From positions 868,001-932,000 of the forward strand of contig JANUWF010001719.1 of the NCBI GenBank assembly GCA_026120185.1: 64,000 nt of DNA, in the 5' to 3' direction. The notes beneath the pieces were generated by a model. The model was not told the origin of the DNA and did no database searches. It was given only the letters and a program-made list of their open reading frames with translations. A program made the translations under genes and the position numbers. Origin of the DNA: Voacanga thouarsii (taxonomy: Eukaryota; Streptophyta; Magnoliopsida; Gentianales; Apocynaceae). Shown here piece by piece: positions 48,241 to 58,812 of the stretch (the stretch's first letter is position 1; every line of letters starts with the position of its first letter).

Positions 48241-50379
48241 GGAGATAATGTAATTAGAACAAAAGACTACTTAAGCTAAGTGCTCTCACATGACCAATAA
48301 CATAGCCAATGTATACAAACCACAATTGCACACATATAACTGATTGAGGAGACTTACAAAATAGGGGTAACCGTCATGGATGTTGAAAATTGGTGGGGGC
48401 ATTTTCTATAAACAAATATGCGTAATATAGAAGATAGCATCCACAATCCTCCACATTTGTCTGTTGTGGTACCTATTCATAAATTTACCAACAAGTAAGT
48501 GTAGATCACCCTCAGCTATAACATAAGATAACAAAACCACATGTTCTATAAAGTGTGACTAACCTTGGGGATCATAAATGGAATTTTGTTTACTATTTCC
48601 CTATCCACAGGCTACCCGTTATTTAGAAGGATGTCCAGTACAAAACTATCCATAAAAAAAAAAAAAAAACCTATTATTAAAAAAAATGATGTCCAACACA
48701 AAACTATCCATAACATAACTATTTAGCACAAAACTATCCATCAAACATGCTAAGTATTTAGTTCATTTTTTATTTTTGCTAAAGGAAAAGGCAGCCTAAC
48801 ATACCCTCTTATATGAGGTTCAAGTCATGTGTTCTGCACTTTGAAGAGAGTCCAGCAAGACCATGCATTGACTCTTGGATTCTAAATCTTCATTAAAGTT
48901 GCATAATATCAACAAAGACTAGTGAGACCTACAAAAATAACAATTGATTGATCAAGAACAAATGAAGCACAGATGAATGGCATTGGTTTGACCATCTCAT
49001 TCAATGTAAAAATAAGTAATGTAAATAACACAAACACAAACCAGCTCATACCAGATAACAATTGGTACAAGAACAAATTTCTTGGATAGGACATCCACTT
49101 TCGTCAATTAATCCAACACTTTCTCTTTATGTGTACTTGTACATATGTAGAACCATAATGAGTCAAGATGTGCAAATGCAGTTCTCTTCTCTTCGGGAAT
49201 TTTCCTCAAGAGCTTTCTATAAAATTCACTACTACCGTTTAAAAGAACAAAATAAAAAAGGAATAAGGGGGCAAACCCACAATTTTGTGTACTGAAAATT
49301 GTAAAAAATCTTACACCAAGATGTGTTCGACGATCTCTGAGTCTAGCATCCCCTCCAATTTGCGTTATTGGCTAGACTTCTGTTGATTCCTTTGACCGCG
49401 TACATGAAGCCTTCTGGCTTCTTTGCTGCTTCTTCTATGCATCCTTTGGGTTTATCTTGAGGTTGATCGAAAGGTCTGATCGATCTTGAGTTCACAAGAT
49501 AGTATTACAGAACTGAAGTAAAGGGAAGCATTAAGCATCACAAAAGAGGAAAATTCAGTCTTGAGATGATAAACAATGACGAAACAAAATTATAAAATAT
49601 CATGATAGGGAAGGGAAACATTCCTAAGTCAAAATCATCCTACTCAGATGATGATGCAGTTATGTAGTAAATGCAATGAACCTGACTATAGTTGCAAAAA
49701 GGAACTGATGATGTATCACATTAACAAGGTCATTGGCAACTCTAACAAGGAAGATTATGAAGATGTCTAAAACTTCATTGGAATTGCAGCAAACTATGAG
49801 GGAGATTAATATAATTCCTTTTGCGTCCAAATAAAAATTTGGAGAGAATGTCATGTTCATCCGAATTTCCCTCAAGAGAAAAATGAAAAAAAAAAAATGC
49901 TTTGATCCATGAAGGAAAACAAATTTTCCTTTTCCAAAAATTCATAAATCAACTTACATTCCAATACATCAAATTAAACCCCCCATTGTAGGTAAACCCT
50001 AACAAACATCCTCCTTCATAGAATCATCAGGTAAACCCCCGTCGTAGGTAAACCCTTAACAACCTTCATTCCTTTACATACCCCTATTAAAACCCAAAAT
50101 GTATATCAAATTCACCTTAAACTATAATACCAGCTTCGCCAAGACCAGTAAGCATCATCTTTGAGCTTTGCCACTACCGCCGTTGGTGGAAGAGGGAAAG
50201 GAGTAGAAATGGAGCCAACCAAGATGACAATTTTTCCAATGATTTTTTACATATTTTGCGTTGTGTGCATTGCTATGGAGGAGCCGACCTAGATGACTTT
50301 TGGAGAACTTGGCGGCATTCGTGTGCTCTGCAATTGTATAAATTCTTACTTGTTTTTATTTCATTTTTATTTTTTCAGT
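48241..50379. other. MULE interior between transposase and right terminal repeat
   Basis: About 2.1 kb holds no recognised domain. On the minus strand a short readable stretch near 49430-49350 (EEAAKKPEGFMYAVKGINRS) looks protein-like but is isolated. The segment could be the transposase 5' leader with introns, or captured host DNA. An A run interrupts it at 48655-48668. Confidence 0.35.
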
Positions 50380-50618
50380 TGTGTACAGTAAAATGATCAA
50401 ATTGCCCTTCAAAAAAAATTAACATCAGAGTTGAATATTTTGACTGATCGTTGATTGGCAAAAAATTGATTCGAAGGACTACATTTGAAAGAAAAAAAAA
50501 AAGAAAAGAGACCAATGTTTAAAAAAAAAATAGATAAGACCTAATAAGTTGAAAATAAAAAAGAGGGATCAATATTAAAAAAAATAAAATGTTCAAAGAC
50601 TAAATTTGACAATTTACC
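50380..50618. repeat. MULE right terminal inverted repeat
   Basis: This is the inverse partner of 43082-43347, ending CAATTTACC at 50618 next to the duplication TTAAAAAAG. By analogy with MuDR it should hold the promoter for the minus-strand transposase gene, although about 2 kb of non-coding or untranslated sequence lies between. Confidence 0.85.
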
Positions 50619-50646
50619 TTAAAAAAGAAATCTGTCTTATGTAATA

Positions 50647-50915
50647 CTCCTTCCGTCCTATATAATATAAGTCGTTTAAAATTACTTTGTTGTCCCAAAT
50701 TATAAGTCGTCGGGACTTTTCAAGGAGGTTTTGAAACTGTTTTTATATTTTTGTCCTTATTTATTATTCTCTTTCTCTTTCTTTCTCTCTCCTCTTATTT
50801 CCAAGACATTTAATTAGGAATATTTTAGGAAGAAAAATATAAAGTCATATTGTTTTCAAGAATTTTAATAGGTGTGAAATTAAGTCAAACGACTCATATT
50901 ATGAGACGGCGGGAG
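50647..50915. mobile_element. Stowaway MITE
   Basis: The left end CTCCTTCCGTCCTATATAAT and the right end (reverse complement CTCCCGCCGTCTCATAATAT) are inverted, continuing as ATAAGTCGTTT against ATGAGTCGTTT. TA lies on both sides (50645-50646 and 50916-50917). The length is 269 bp. This is the classic Tc1/mariner-dependent Stowaway form. It landed about 20 bp outside the MULE and 330 bp upstream of the acetylornithine deacetylase ATG, within its likely promoter region. Confidence 0.9.
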
Positions 50916-51140
50916 TATTAATCGAGATAAACATAGAGATCCACAAACAACTAATTAAAATGCTGCCGGTCCTAATTCTTCTCAAATAATAGCACCTCGC
51001 CCATTTATTAAGTATTAAATAACTTTTTAAAATTACGACAACGTCTAAAGTCAACGTTTGAAGAGTGCTTGACTGGTTATGGACTGTAATGGAAATAGTT
51101 TCAGTCAAAGGGAGAAAGATGTAAATTAAGCCACCTCTTT

Positions 51141-51244
51141 CTTCTATATTACTAATATCTTCACACTCATTCCAAAACCACCTTCAGTATTCCCTTTCTC
51201 CTTCCGTTTCGTCGTCGTCATCTGACTCGTCTCAGAGAGCTGCC
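51141..51244 (+). promoter_or_regulatory. Promoter-proximal region and 5' UTR of acetylornithine deacetylase
   Basis: A weak TATA-like CTATATTAC occurs at about 51144-51152, followed by a C/T-rich leader (TTCCCTTTCTCCTTCCG...) typical of plant 5' UTRs that runs to the ATG at 51245. The ATG context GCCATGGCT is a near-ideal plant start. The transcription start site is not visible. Confidence 0.35.
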
Positions 51245-54200
51245 ATGGCTTCTTCAGTGAAGCAATCGCTAGGTGATTTGAACAAGGAATCATTTGTGAC
51301 CCTTTTGTCAAAGCTGATAGGGGAGTCGGAGCACGTCCAGAACAATCCACCGAAGCTGATCCCCGAGGAGGACCGGATTGTAAAGCACGTAAAGGAGAAG
51401 CTCCTCCCTTTCAGCACCACCACTGGTGGTGGTCCACTCATCGTCAACCATGTTGTCTATAAGCCCAATAGAGGCAACCTTATTGTGGAGTACCCTGGAA
51501 CTGAGCCTAACAAAATTGTCTCCTTTGTGGGCATGCACATGGATGTCGTTACTGCCAACCGTTCTGATTGGGTACGTTTTATAATTAATATTGAAATGAG
51601 TTTTTTCTTTAAATTTAAGAATTGCATTTAATGGGGGCTTGGTGTAGTTCTTTACTGTGATAAGATGGATATGTGTTTGGTGTTTGATAATGCTTCTTAT
51701 TTTGGGAATGATTGAAATTGCTTAGTTTATGTTCTTTCCGGAAACTTTTGGGTACTTATGCAGTGATTGATTTGAAGTTCGTCAATGCTCATGCCCTCGA
51801 ACTGGGTAATTATCTTAGAACAATTTATTCTATTGTTGAAAAGACAGAGATTAATGTTCAAATGGGGTTGCAACTTACATGTTACTGAGCTACCAAATAT
51901 GCTGCATATGGTTTGGATAGATTTGATGTAGTCCTTTGTGCAATGGTATTTAGTATCTCCTCTCGAAGAAGTTAACTTCTTTTTAGATAATAGATTTAAA
52001 GAGGCTCCAAAAGTCTGGCAATGTTGGTGTTACAGCTGCATATGGATTTAATGTTTTTACGAAAGATATAGGTCTTTCATGATGAGATACTAAAATGATG
52101 TTTTTGCATATAGGAATTTGATCCTTTTTCGTTGAGCATTGATGGAGATAAACTACGGGGACGTGGAACTACTGATTGCTTAGGGCATGTTGCTCTTGTG
52201 GCTGAACTTATGAGGAAATTGGGAGAGACAAAGCCACAATTGAAATCCACTGTTGTTGCTGTTTTTATTGCCAGTGAGGAAAACTCATCTATTCCTGGGG
52301 TTGGTGTGGATGCATTGGTGAAGCAGGGCTTACTCAATAAATTAAAAAATGGCCCTCTGTGAGTTTATTATATTACTTTCAGACTCAAATGCAAATTAGT
52401 TTTTACTATTCTTTAACAAAGTCCATTGAGTGGTCCTCTAAAATTTAGCAATTTGATTTATAGCCTTTTGTTCCACTTTGAAGATTTTGGATTGACACAG
52501 CTGATAAACAGCCTTGTATTGGGACTGGTGGCATGATACCATGGAAGCTTCGTGTCACTGGAAAGCTTTTCCACAGTGGTCTGCCTCACAAGGTACTTTT
52601 TTGGTTCTTTCTTTTGGTATATCAAGCAGACCAGTTCTTGGTGCAAACTCTTTTTCTGTTGGACAGGTACTTTATGTTTTTCATTGTCTATATAGTTATT
52701 AAGATTTACAGTGTACTCGTAGTAGTACAGATGTAGGCAAGAGGAATAGTCTAAAAAGAACAAGAGCCCTCATCTGTTGGTATTATATTTGTACTTATCA
52801 ATAGATAATGAAGGTAAGGAGAGTTCAGATACTAGAACAGGTTACCTTTTTTATCTTCTCATGGGACATCACACTAAATGTTTGGATTGCATGACAAAGT
52901 AATTTCGTATTTTGGAAGATAAAGGATAGTTTGGAAAGGAAGCTTCAGTAACATATCACAAGGAACTCATTTCTTATATGGCAAAGTACCACTGTATCGA
53001 TAGCCAATTTGTTTCATTGACAATTTTGAACCTTTAATAGGCAATCAATCCCTTGGAGCTTGCAATGGAAGCATTTAAAGTGATCCAGTTGCGGTTCTAT
53101 AAGGACTTCCCTCCCCATCCCAAGGAACAAGTTTATAGATTTGAAACACCATCAACAATGAAACCAACCCAATGGAGTTGTAAGTGTCTTAGAAATTAAC
53201 AACAAACCTCCAGCAACTTCCACTTTCTGACTAAATCATTTCTATTGCAGATCCAGGGGGTGGGATTAATCAAATTCCTTATGAGTGTACGATTTCAGGG
53301 GATGTTAGGTAAATTTTCTTAGAAGGCTGTTTTCCAGTTCTTGTCCTAGCTAAGCATTCTAATCATGTCTGTCTAATTTTTTGGCAGGTTGACTCCATTT
53401 TACAAGTAAGGATTGACTTCCTTGCCCTTAGTAAAGTATTTATAGGCTGAAGTTTAATTTCTTCAAATTGTGATCTTTGTACCCAATTGTTACCTTATCT
53501 ATTTCACTTTCCACTATTTGAGTGAGAAAGTTTGAATGTTGACAATATGCTTTGTTTCAGTGTCTCGGATGTGATAAAGAAGTTGCAGGAGTTTGTTGAA
53601 GACTTAAATCAGAACATAGAAACGCTTGATCCTCGAGGCCTTGTTTCCAAATATGTGCTACCAGAGGAAAACCTCAGGGGAAGGTATGTATTTGTCTTTG
53701 TTTCGAAATGAGAGGGTAACAACATAAGTTAGTGGAGTATGTCTGTCCATGAAAATTTTGGAGGAAGAAAATTATTTCTCTAACTTTAGTCAATATTACT
53801 CCCCTGTCACCCCGCCCCCCAATCCCCTCTTCCAAAAAGGGGGGGGGGGGAATAGAATCTGTCAGAGACCTGAACAATTTTATTTTGAGAAAAGATATCT
53901 AGAAGAGTTTACAACTAAAATGGAAGTCAAATACTGATAGCAAGACCATTGGATAAAAGTAAATAATTTGGCCTCCTGAACTAACCAGCTAAGATCTTTC
54001 CTTGAAAAACAGGAGGACAAGAGTGAAACAAAAAAATGGTCAATGTTTCAGGGTCCTGTGATAATAAATGATAGCAGTTATCCAGCTGCTATACGCATCC
54101 AAGGGAAATTCATATGTCATTTTTTTCAACTGAAATACTATAAAGGAAGTTGACCAAAGAGCCATGAAATAGCATCCATTTGGGAAGAAGCAATGACAAT

Positions 54201-55636
54201 AATTAAAACAATAGTCATGGTTCCATTTAGAAATTTCTACTGTAAAAAGCACGCAAATAAAAATTTCAGCCATTGTTCCACATTTATATGTAAACATTCC
54301 ATGATTTGGTTACCAGTGTAACATTTTATCCCCCCTCAGGATTGATATAAGTTTTGATGAGGCTAATTCTGGAGTTGCATGTGATCTTGAATCCCGTGGC
54401 TTCAAAGTATTATGCAAAGCTACTGAGGAGGTGGTTGGCTACGTAAAACCCTATTCTATTACTGGTAGTTTGCCACTTATAAGGGAATTGCAGGTATAAC
54501 TTTACTATTAGATGTAGTTGTCCATTTTTGGAAATAAAAAGTTCTAGATCCTTCTTACCATCGTCTGTTGCAGGATGAAGGCTTCGACGTTCAAACTGCT
54601 GGCTATGGTATGATTCTTGTTCTTCCTTATCCCCTAAATTTTGTTGAATGATATTGGAGAACATTCAGGTAGCATGCATACAGTATCAATTATAATGAAA
54701 TGGAAGACATATTATGTAGCTATTTAAAGATAATGAAAAAGAAAGATATATCATACAGCTATTTAAAGGTGATGATCCTGAAGTCCATGCATTGAGGTAA
54801 GGCCATATCGTGGCAACTATGTATTCTTTACTATGATATTTCTTTAAATCAGTAAATTACTTCATGGGAAAGATGCTATAGAAGCCTAGGTAAAGATATC
54901 ATTTTAGTTGTAAAATTGGCTTGACAGTATGTATTGCCTCTTTTAGAAGGGGTCCCATCTTTAAGAATTAGGAAATAAACCGCTAGTACCTTTTTTTTTC
55001 CCCAGCTTATTGGCAACATGTCTGTGTAAAATCTGGAAACTTGTAAATGAATTAGTGCGGTAAATTCTATATCAGGATCAAGACTGTCACTAGTATGGCG
55101 CTTAGTTGTAACCAGCATAACCAGAATCAGCGTTAACAATCATATTACAGCAATGATGCTTAAAGAATAATCTGAAATGGCTCTTTTCCTACAACGTAGT
55201 TGAGATGCTATTTTCTTTGAATTACTAAAAAGAAGAATGTTTTACTAATTGGTGTTATTTGTTTCTTGTTTTTGTCAGCCATTCAAACATAGAACTCCCC
55301 CCCCCCAAAAAAAAAAAAGGATTAAAATAACTAGAGGGAAAAAGGGAAACTTAATGCTTTCTCTTCTTAAGGACTTGAGTTCATAACAGTTTGCCTTCTC
55401 ATCTGAGAAACACCGAGGTTTAGTGCTATCTCTTTTGCCTGATGTGTGTAACCTGCATAAAGATCCAAAATTTTGTAACTGCCAAGCTGAATTGATGTAT
55501 TGATTTTCTCTCCTGAAATAAAAATGCAGGCCTAATGGCAACATACCATGCCAACAATGAATACTGCCTTCTTTCAGACATGTGCCAGGGCTACAAAATC
55601 TTTGCAGGTGTCATTTCACAGCTAGAAGAAGATTGA
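51245..55636 (+). CDS. NAOD: Acetylornithine deacetylase (M20 metallopeptidase family), ten exons
   Basis: Exons: 51245-51571, 52114-52358, 52484-52592, 53041-53179, 53251-53308, 53388-53405, 53561-53683, 54340-54493, 54574-54607, 55530-55636. All introns are GT-AG and in phase. They total 1314 nt, or 437 aa plus TGA, close to the roughly 440 aa of plant homologues. M20 dinuclear zinc motifs are intact: GMHMDVV (His98, Asp100), RGRGTTDCLGH (Asp130), ASEEN (Glu164/Glu165) and a C-terminal YHANNEYC with the last metal His. FHSGLPHK supplies the dimerisation-domain His. The family hydrolyses N2-acetylornithine to ornithine and acetate in the linear arm of arginine/ornithine synthesis and so feeds polyamines. 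Plants mostly use the cyclic acetyltransferase route. No transit peptide is obvious. Exon 6 is an 18-nt micro-exon. No disabling change was found, so this is the one apparently intact host gene here. Confidence 0.95.
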
Positions 55637-56021
55637 CCTAATGAGTTCAGCTGATGAGTTTATTTGTTCTTCTTCAACATCCGCTATAGCGCTTAGATTC
55701 TCTCTTCACGCCCGACTTCTTGTATCTGGAGAGAGATATCTCTTTGGAAATCTTTGTGTACTAATGGGAAAGGAAATTGTGTTCATTGGTTTTCAAACGA
55801 TTCACTCACCAGAGTCGGATGAGGATATAACTGTGACTTTGTTTACAAATTAAGCCACAGGTTGAAGGTTTTGGGTCCAATCTAGTGAACAATAAATTAG
55901 TCCTTCAGTTTAGCCATCGGCTTTTTTCATTCAATAAATTAGTCTTTTTTTTTTGTTTTATTACTAAACTACTCTTGTTTTTTTAGCTGTTCCTTCTTTA
56001 TGTACAGATTTAATCTACTTT
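55637..56021 (+). other. 3' UTR and downstream flank of acetylornithine deacetylase
   Basis: No second gene is visible. AATAAATTAG-type signals at about 55891 and 55934 are plausible plant polyadenylation elements. A T-rich tract follows near 55946. An ORF at 55641-55853 overlaps the UTR and shows no family resemblance. Confidence 0.4.
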
Positions 56022-56319
56022 AGGCTTGTTTTGGTTCGCGAAGGGGAGGGAGAGAGGAAAGGGGAGGAGGAATAATACATTTTAGTTTATTAAGAGAAGT
56101 AAATGTATTTATCTTTACCGTGTTTAGTTAAAGTGAAAATAAGAAGTAAATGTGATTTTTGTCTAAATAAAAAAGGAGAGATTTGTTGATGTAGAGGAAA
56201 TTTTTTCTCTTTTACATTTACTTTTTGCTTTCTTTACATTCAAACAAAATAAAATTTGAATTTATCTCTTAATTTACTTCTTTTTTCCCCTTCTATTTTC
56301 ATTTCAATCAAACCAAACC
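56022..56319. mobile_element. Tourist-like (PIF/Harbinger) MITE
   Basis: The left end GGCTTGTTTTGGTT and the right end AATCAAACCAAACC (reverse complement GGTTTGGTTTGATT) are inverted. TTA is present on both sides (56019-56021 and 56320-56322), the 3-bp duplication of PIF/Harbinger MITEs. The length is 298 bp, with a purine-rich left arm mirrored by a pyrimidine-rich right arm. It lies between the deacetylase 3' end and the carboxylesterase relic. Confidence 0.8.
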
Positions 56320-56595
56320 TTACTTTCTTTGACCTATAATTGTTTTATCCTTGATTTTTGGTGTAACCAACTGGTGTACTGTTCACTTAACTCTCAAATT
56401 TTCGTATGATTTTATTTATAAAAAATTATACTAATAAAATAATATTATTTATTTTAAAAAATGATTAATACATGTGGTATGCTACCTATACATCATTAAA
56501 TCCAAAAGTTCTGATCTTTATCCCTAACTTTTCCGTCTTACTATCTTCCTCCTCTTCTTCATTTACCATTCTCTGTCTCTACCTAACTTTCTCTC

Positions 56596-56635
<40 letters not shown>

Positions 56636-56961
56636 TCATGGGAGTGATAGTTACAACGTCAAAAATGCTCTTTGCCCTTTTAACGTAACCAGTAACCACC
56701 ACTAAGAAAAAGAAAAAAATCCATATGACAAAAACTCCTCCATATGCACAAAACAAAAAGACAGAAAAATTAAACGATGCTTCAAGTACGGAAGCAAATA
56801 AATGTAGCCAACTACAAACTCAAAAGGGAAACTCTGGTTACTGTATGCATGCAGAGAAAGTGAGAAACTTGACCATTCATAGGATCAAAAGGCTTTTATA
56901 ATCTTGAAGAGGACCTATTAGAAGTTAGTAAGTTTATCTATATTCCCAACAGCACTATCAG
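56320..56961. other. Upstream flank of the carboxylesterase relic, with (CT)n
   Basis: It contains a (CT)n microsatellite at about 56599-56631 and then sequence leading to the former start codon. The leader just before 56962 (AACAGCACTATCAG) would have been its 5' UTR. No other gene is seen. Confidence 0.5.
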
Positions 56962-57018
56962 ATGGCGTCAGTTACTCCCATCGCTGATTCTTACGGTTAC
57001 CTCGGCTTTGTCAGGAAA

Positions 57019-58284
57019 CACTACAATAAAAAAAAGAGTTTTCGCAACTATATTATTTACGTAAGATGAATTTTGATTGCAAATGAATATTCAATTGCGT
57101 TAAAAAAAATATTGGGAAAAAAAAAATAATGCTAAATTGGGCAAAAAAAAAAAGCGATCATGTGTCGTAAATTATGAGAAATATTGGGCAAAAAAAAAAG
57201 CGATGCTAAATTTTGAGACACTACGAAAAAATTAGTGTTGTGAAAAAGGGACGCAATCATACGTATTCCGTCATAACTTTGGGACACATTTTGGGGATGT
57301 TATGGATTATTTCGTCACTAAGAAAGGGACAGATTCATAGTTATGCATCGTCATTTTAAGGACATTTATGTAAAAAAAAAGTGTCACCAAATATGGGACA
57401 CAACATACTTATACGTTGTAATTTTAGAACACTTTTCTACGATGTTATGGATTATTTCGTTATTAAGAAAGGGACATTTATGCAAAAAACACTGTCGCAA
57501 AAATTAGGACGCTACACAATCATAGTGTCCCGATTATATCGTCACTAGAAAGGGACATTTATGTAAAAAAACTGTCGCCAAATTTGGGACGCTACACATT
57601 CATAGTGTCGCGCTTATTCCGTCACTAGAAAGGGACATTTATGTAAACAAATTGTCGCCAAATTTGGGATGCTACACATTCATAGTGTAGCCAAAAATGG
57701 GACTCAAGCGTAACCTTTGGTCACTAATTTGGAGACGCTTATACAAAGCGTGTCCTCAAAAAAAAATCTATATAATAAATATTAGTAAATTAGGGGACAT
57801 TAGTAAATATAAGTGTCGTAAAATTAGACACACTTATATAACAAGCGTCGGAAATTATACAACAGATAATTTTAGAACGCGTAGAAGTAGGGACACATTT
57901 AAAAGTGATGAGAATTAATTAAATATTTATTTCAAATAAATATTAATTATAATATTAAATATTTGCAATGAGTAATAATTGTATTTACAACGAACAAAAT
58001 CCGTAAAAATAAATCTATTTGCAACGACCATGCAACGAAAAAAGAACCGTTGCATTTATTTTGGATAGATTTGAGGTTTCTTGCAATGTAAAAAAAATAG
58101 TTATAAAAAAATGCATTTTTCATGAAAAATAGATCATTGCGACGGTGTTTATGGTTGTAATGGCAATTGCAATCCCCTCCAACAGCAACGACCACTTTTC
58201 CGTTGCAATATCGTTGCAATTAATCATTTACGACTAATTTCATTCTTTTATGTAATTATTGCGGAAATTCAATTTTCTTGTAGT
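57019..58284. mobile_element. Non-autonomous CACTA element in carboxylesterase
   Basis: The 1266-bp insert starts CACTACAATAAAAAA and ends TTTTCTTGTAGT, with AAA on both sides (57016-57018 and 58285-58287). The final G expected in TAGTG is missing. The interior is built of 50-65-bp repeats with GGGACATTTATGTAAA, TGTCGCCAAATTTGGGAC and GCTACACATTCATAGTGTCG (57470-57700), plus A-rich stretches. No ORF resembles a transposase. It interrupts the carboxylesterase exactly between codons for Lys19 and Pro, and its removal with one AAA restores the frame. Confidence 0.85.
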
Positions 58285-58812
58285 AAACCTGATGGCACAT
58301 TCACCCGTCGAGAAGGGCCACTGGAAATCAAGGCAATCACCTCCATTTCTTCCTATGACGGCAATCAAGTTCTTTGTGTTAAGGACATCCACATAAATCA
58401 ATCCAAAAAAAACTTGGATCCGTGTCTTTCAACCACGGAAAACACTTGAGTCCTCAACTGAAACCAAACTGCCGCTCATGATTTTCTTCCATGGTGGTGG
58501 CTTTATACAATTGACTGCGGCCTCAACGATGCTTGATGATTTCTACACTACTGCTATATTCGAAATCCCTGCTGTAATTGTATCAGTCGATTATCGTCTT
58601 GCTCCGGAGCATAGGCTCCCCGCAGCCTACGATGATGGCATGGAAGTGCTGCACTGGATAAAGAATTCACCAGACGAGTGATTGACAAAATATGCTGATT
58701 TTTCCAACACTTTCATCATGGGCAGTAGTGCCGGAGGCAAGATTGCTTACCAAATAGGCTTCCGGGCAGCTGCCACTGCTCAGGCTCTTAAGCCTGTGAA
58801 CATCACCGTGAT

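Larger units (their letters stand above)
43082..50618. mobile_element. Mutator-like element (MULE), 7.5 kb, with two convergent genes
   Basis: The left end GGCAAATTGCCAAATTTAGT and the right end (reverse complement GGTAAATTGTCAAATTTAGT) are the tips of long terminal inverted repeats, about 43082-43347 and 50380-50618. Perfect 9-bp duplications TTAAAAAAG flank it at 43073-43081 and 50619-50627. Inside are a plus-strand GRF zinc-finger gene close to the left repeat and a minus-strand mudrA-type transposase whose start is toward the right repeat. This is the convergent two-gene layout known for maize MuDR. Both genes carry stop codons, so this copy is probably not autonomous, but the ends and duplication are well preserved. 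Confidence 0.95.

Noticed and set aside
51308..51538. Minus-strand ORFs opposite deacetylase exon 1
   Set aside because: They are shadows of the real coding exon on the plus strand.
53684..54339. Transposon in deacetylase intron 7
   Set aside because: The intron is long and has odd homopolymers, but no inverted repeats or flanking duplication were found.
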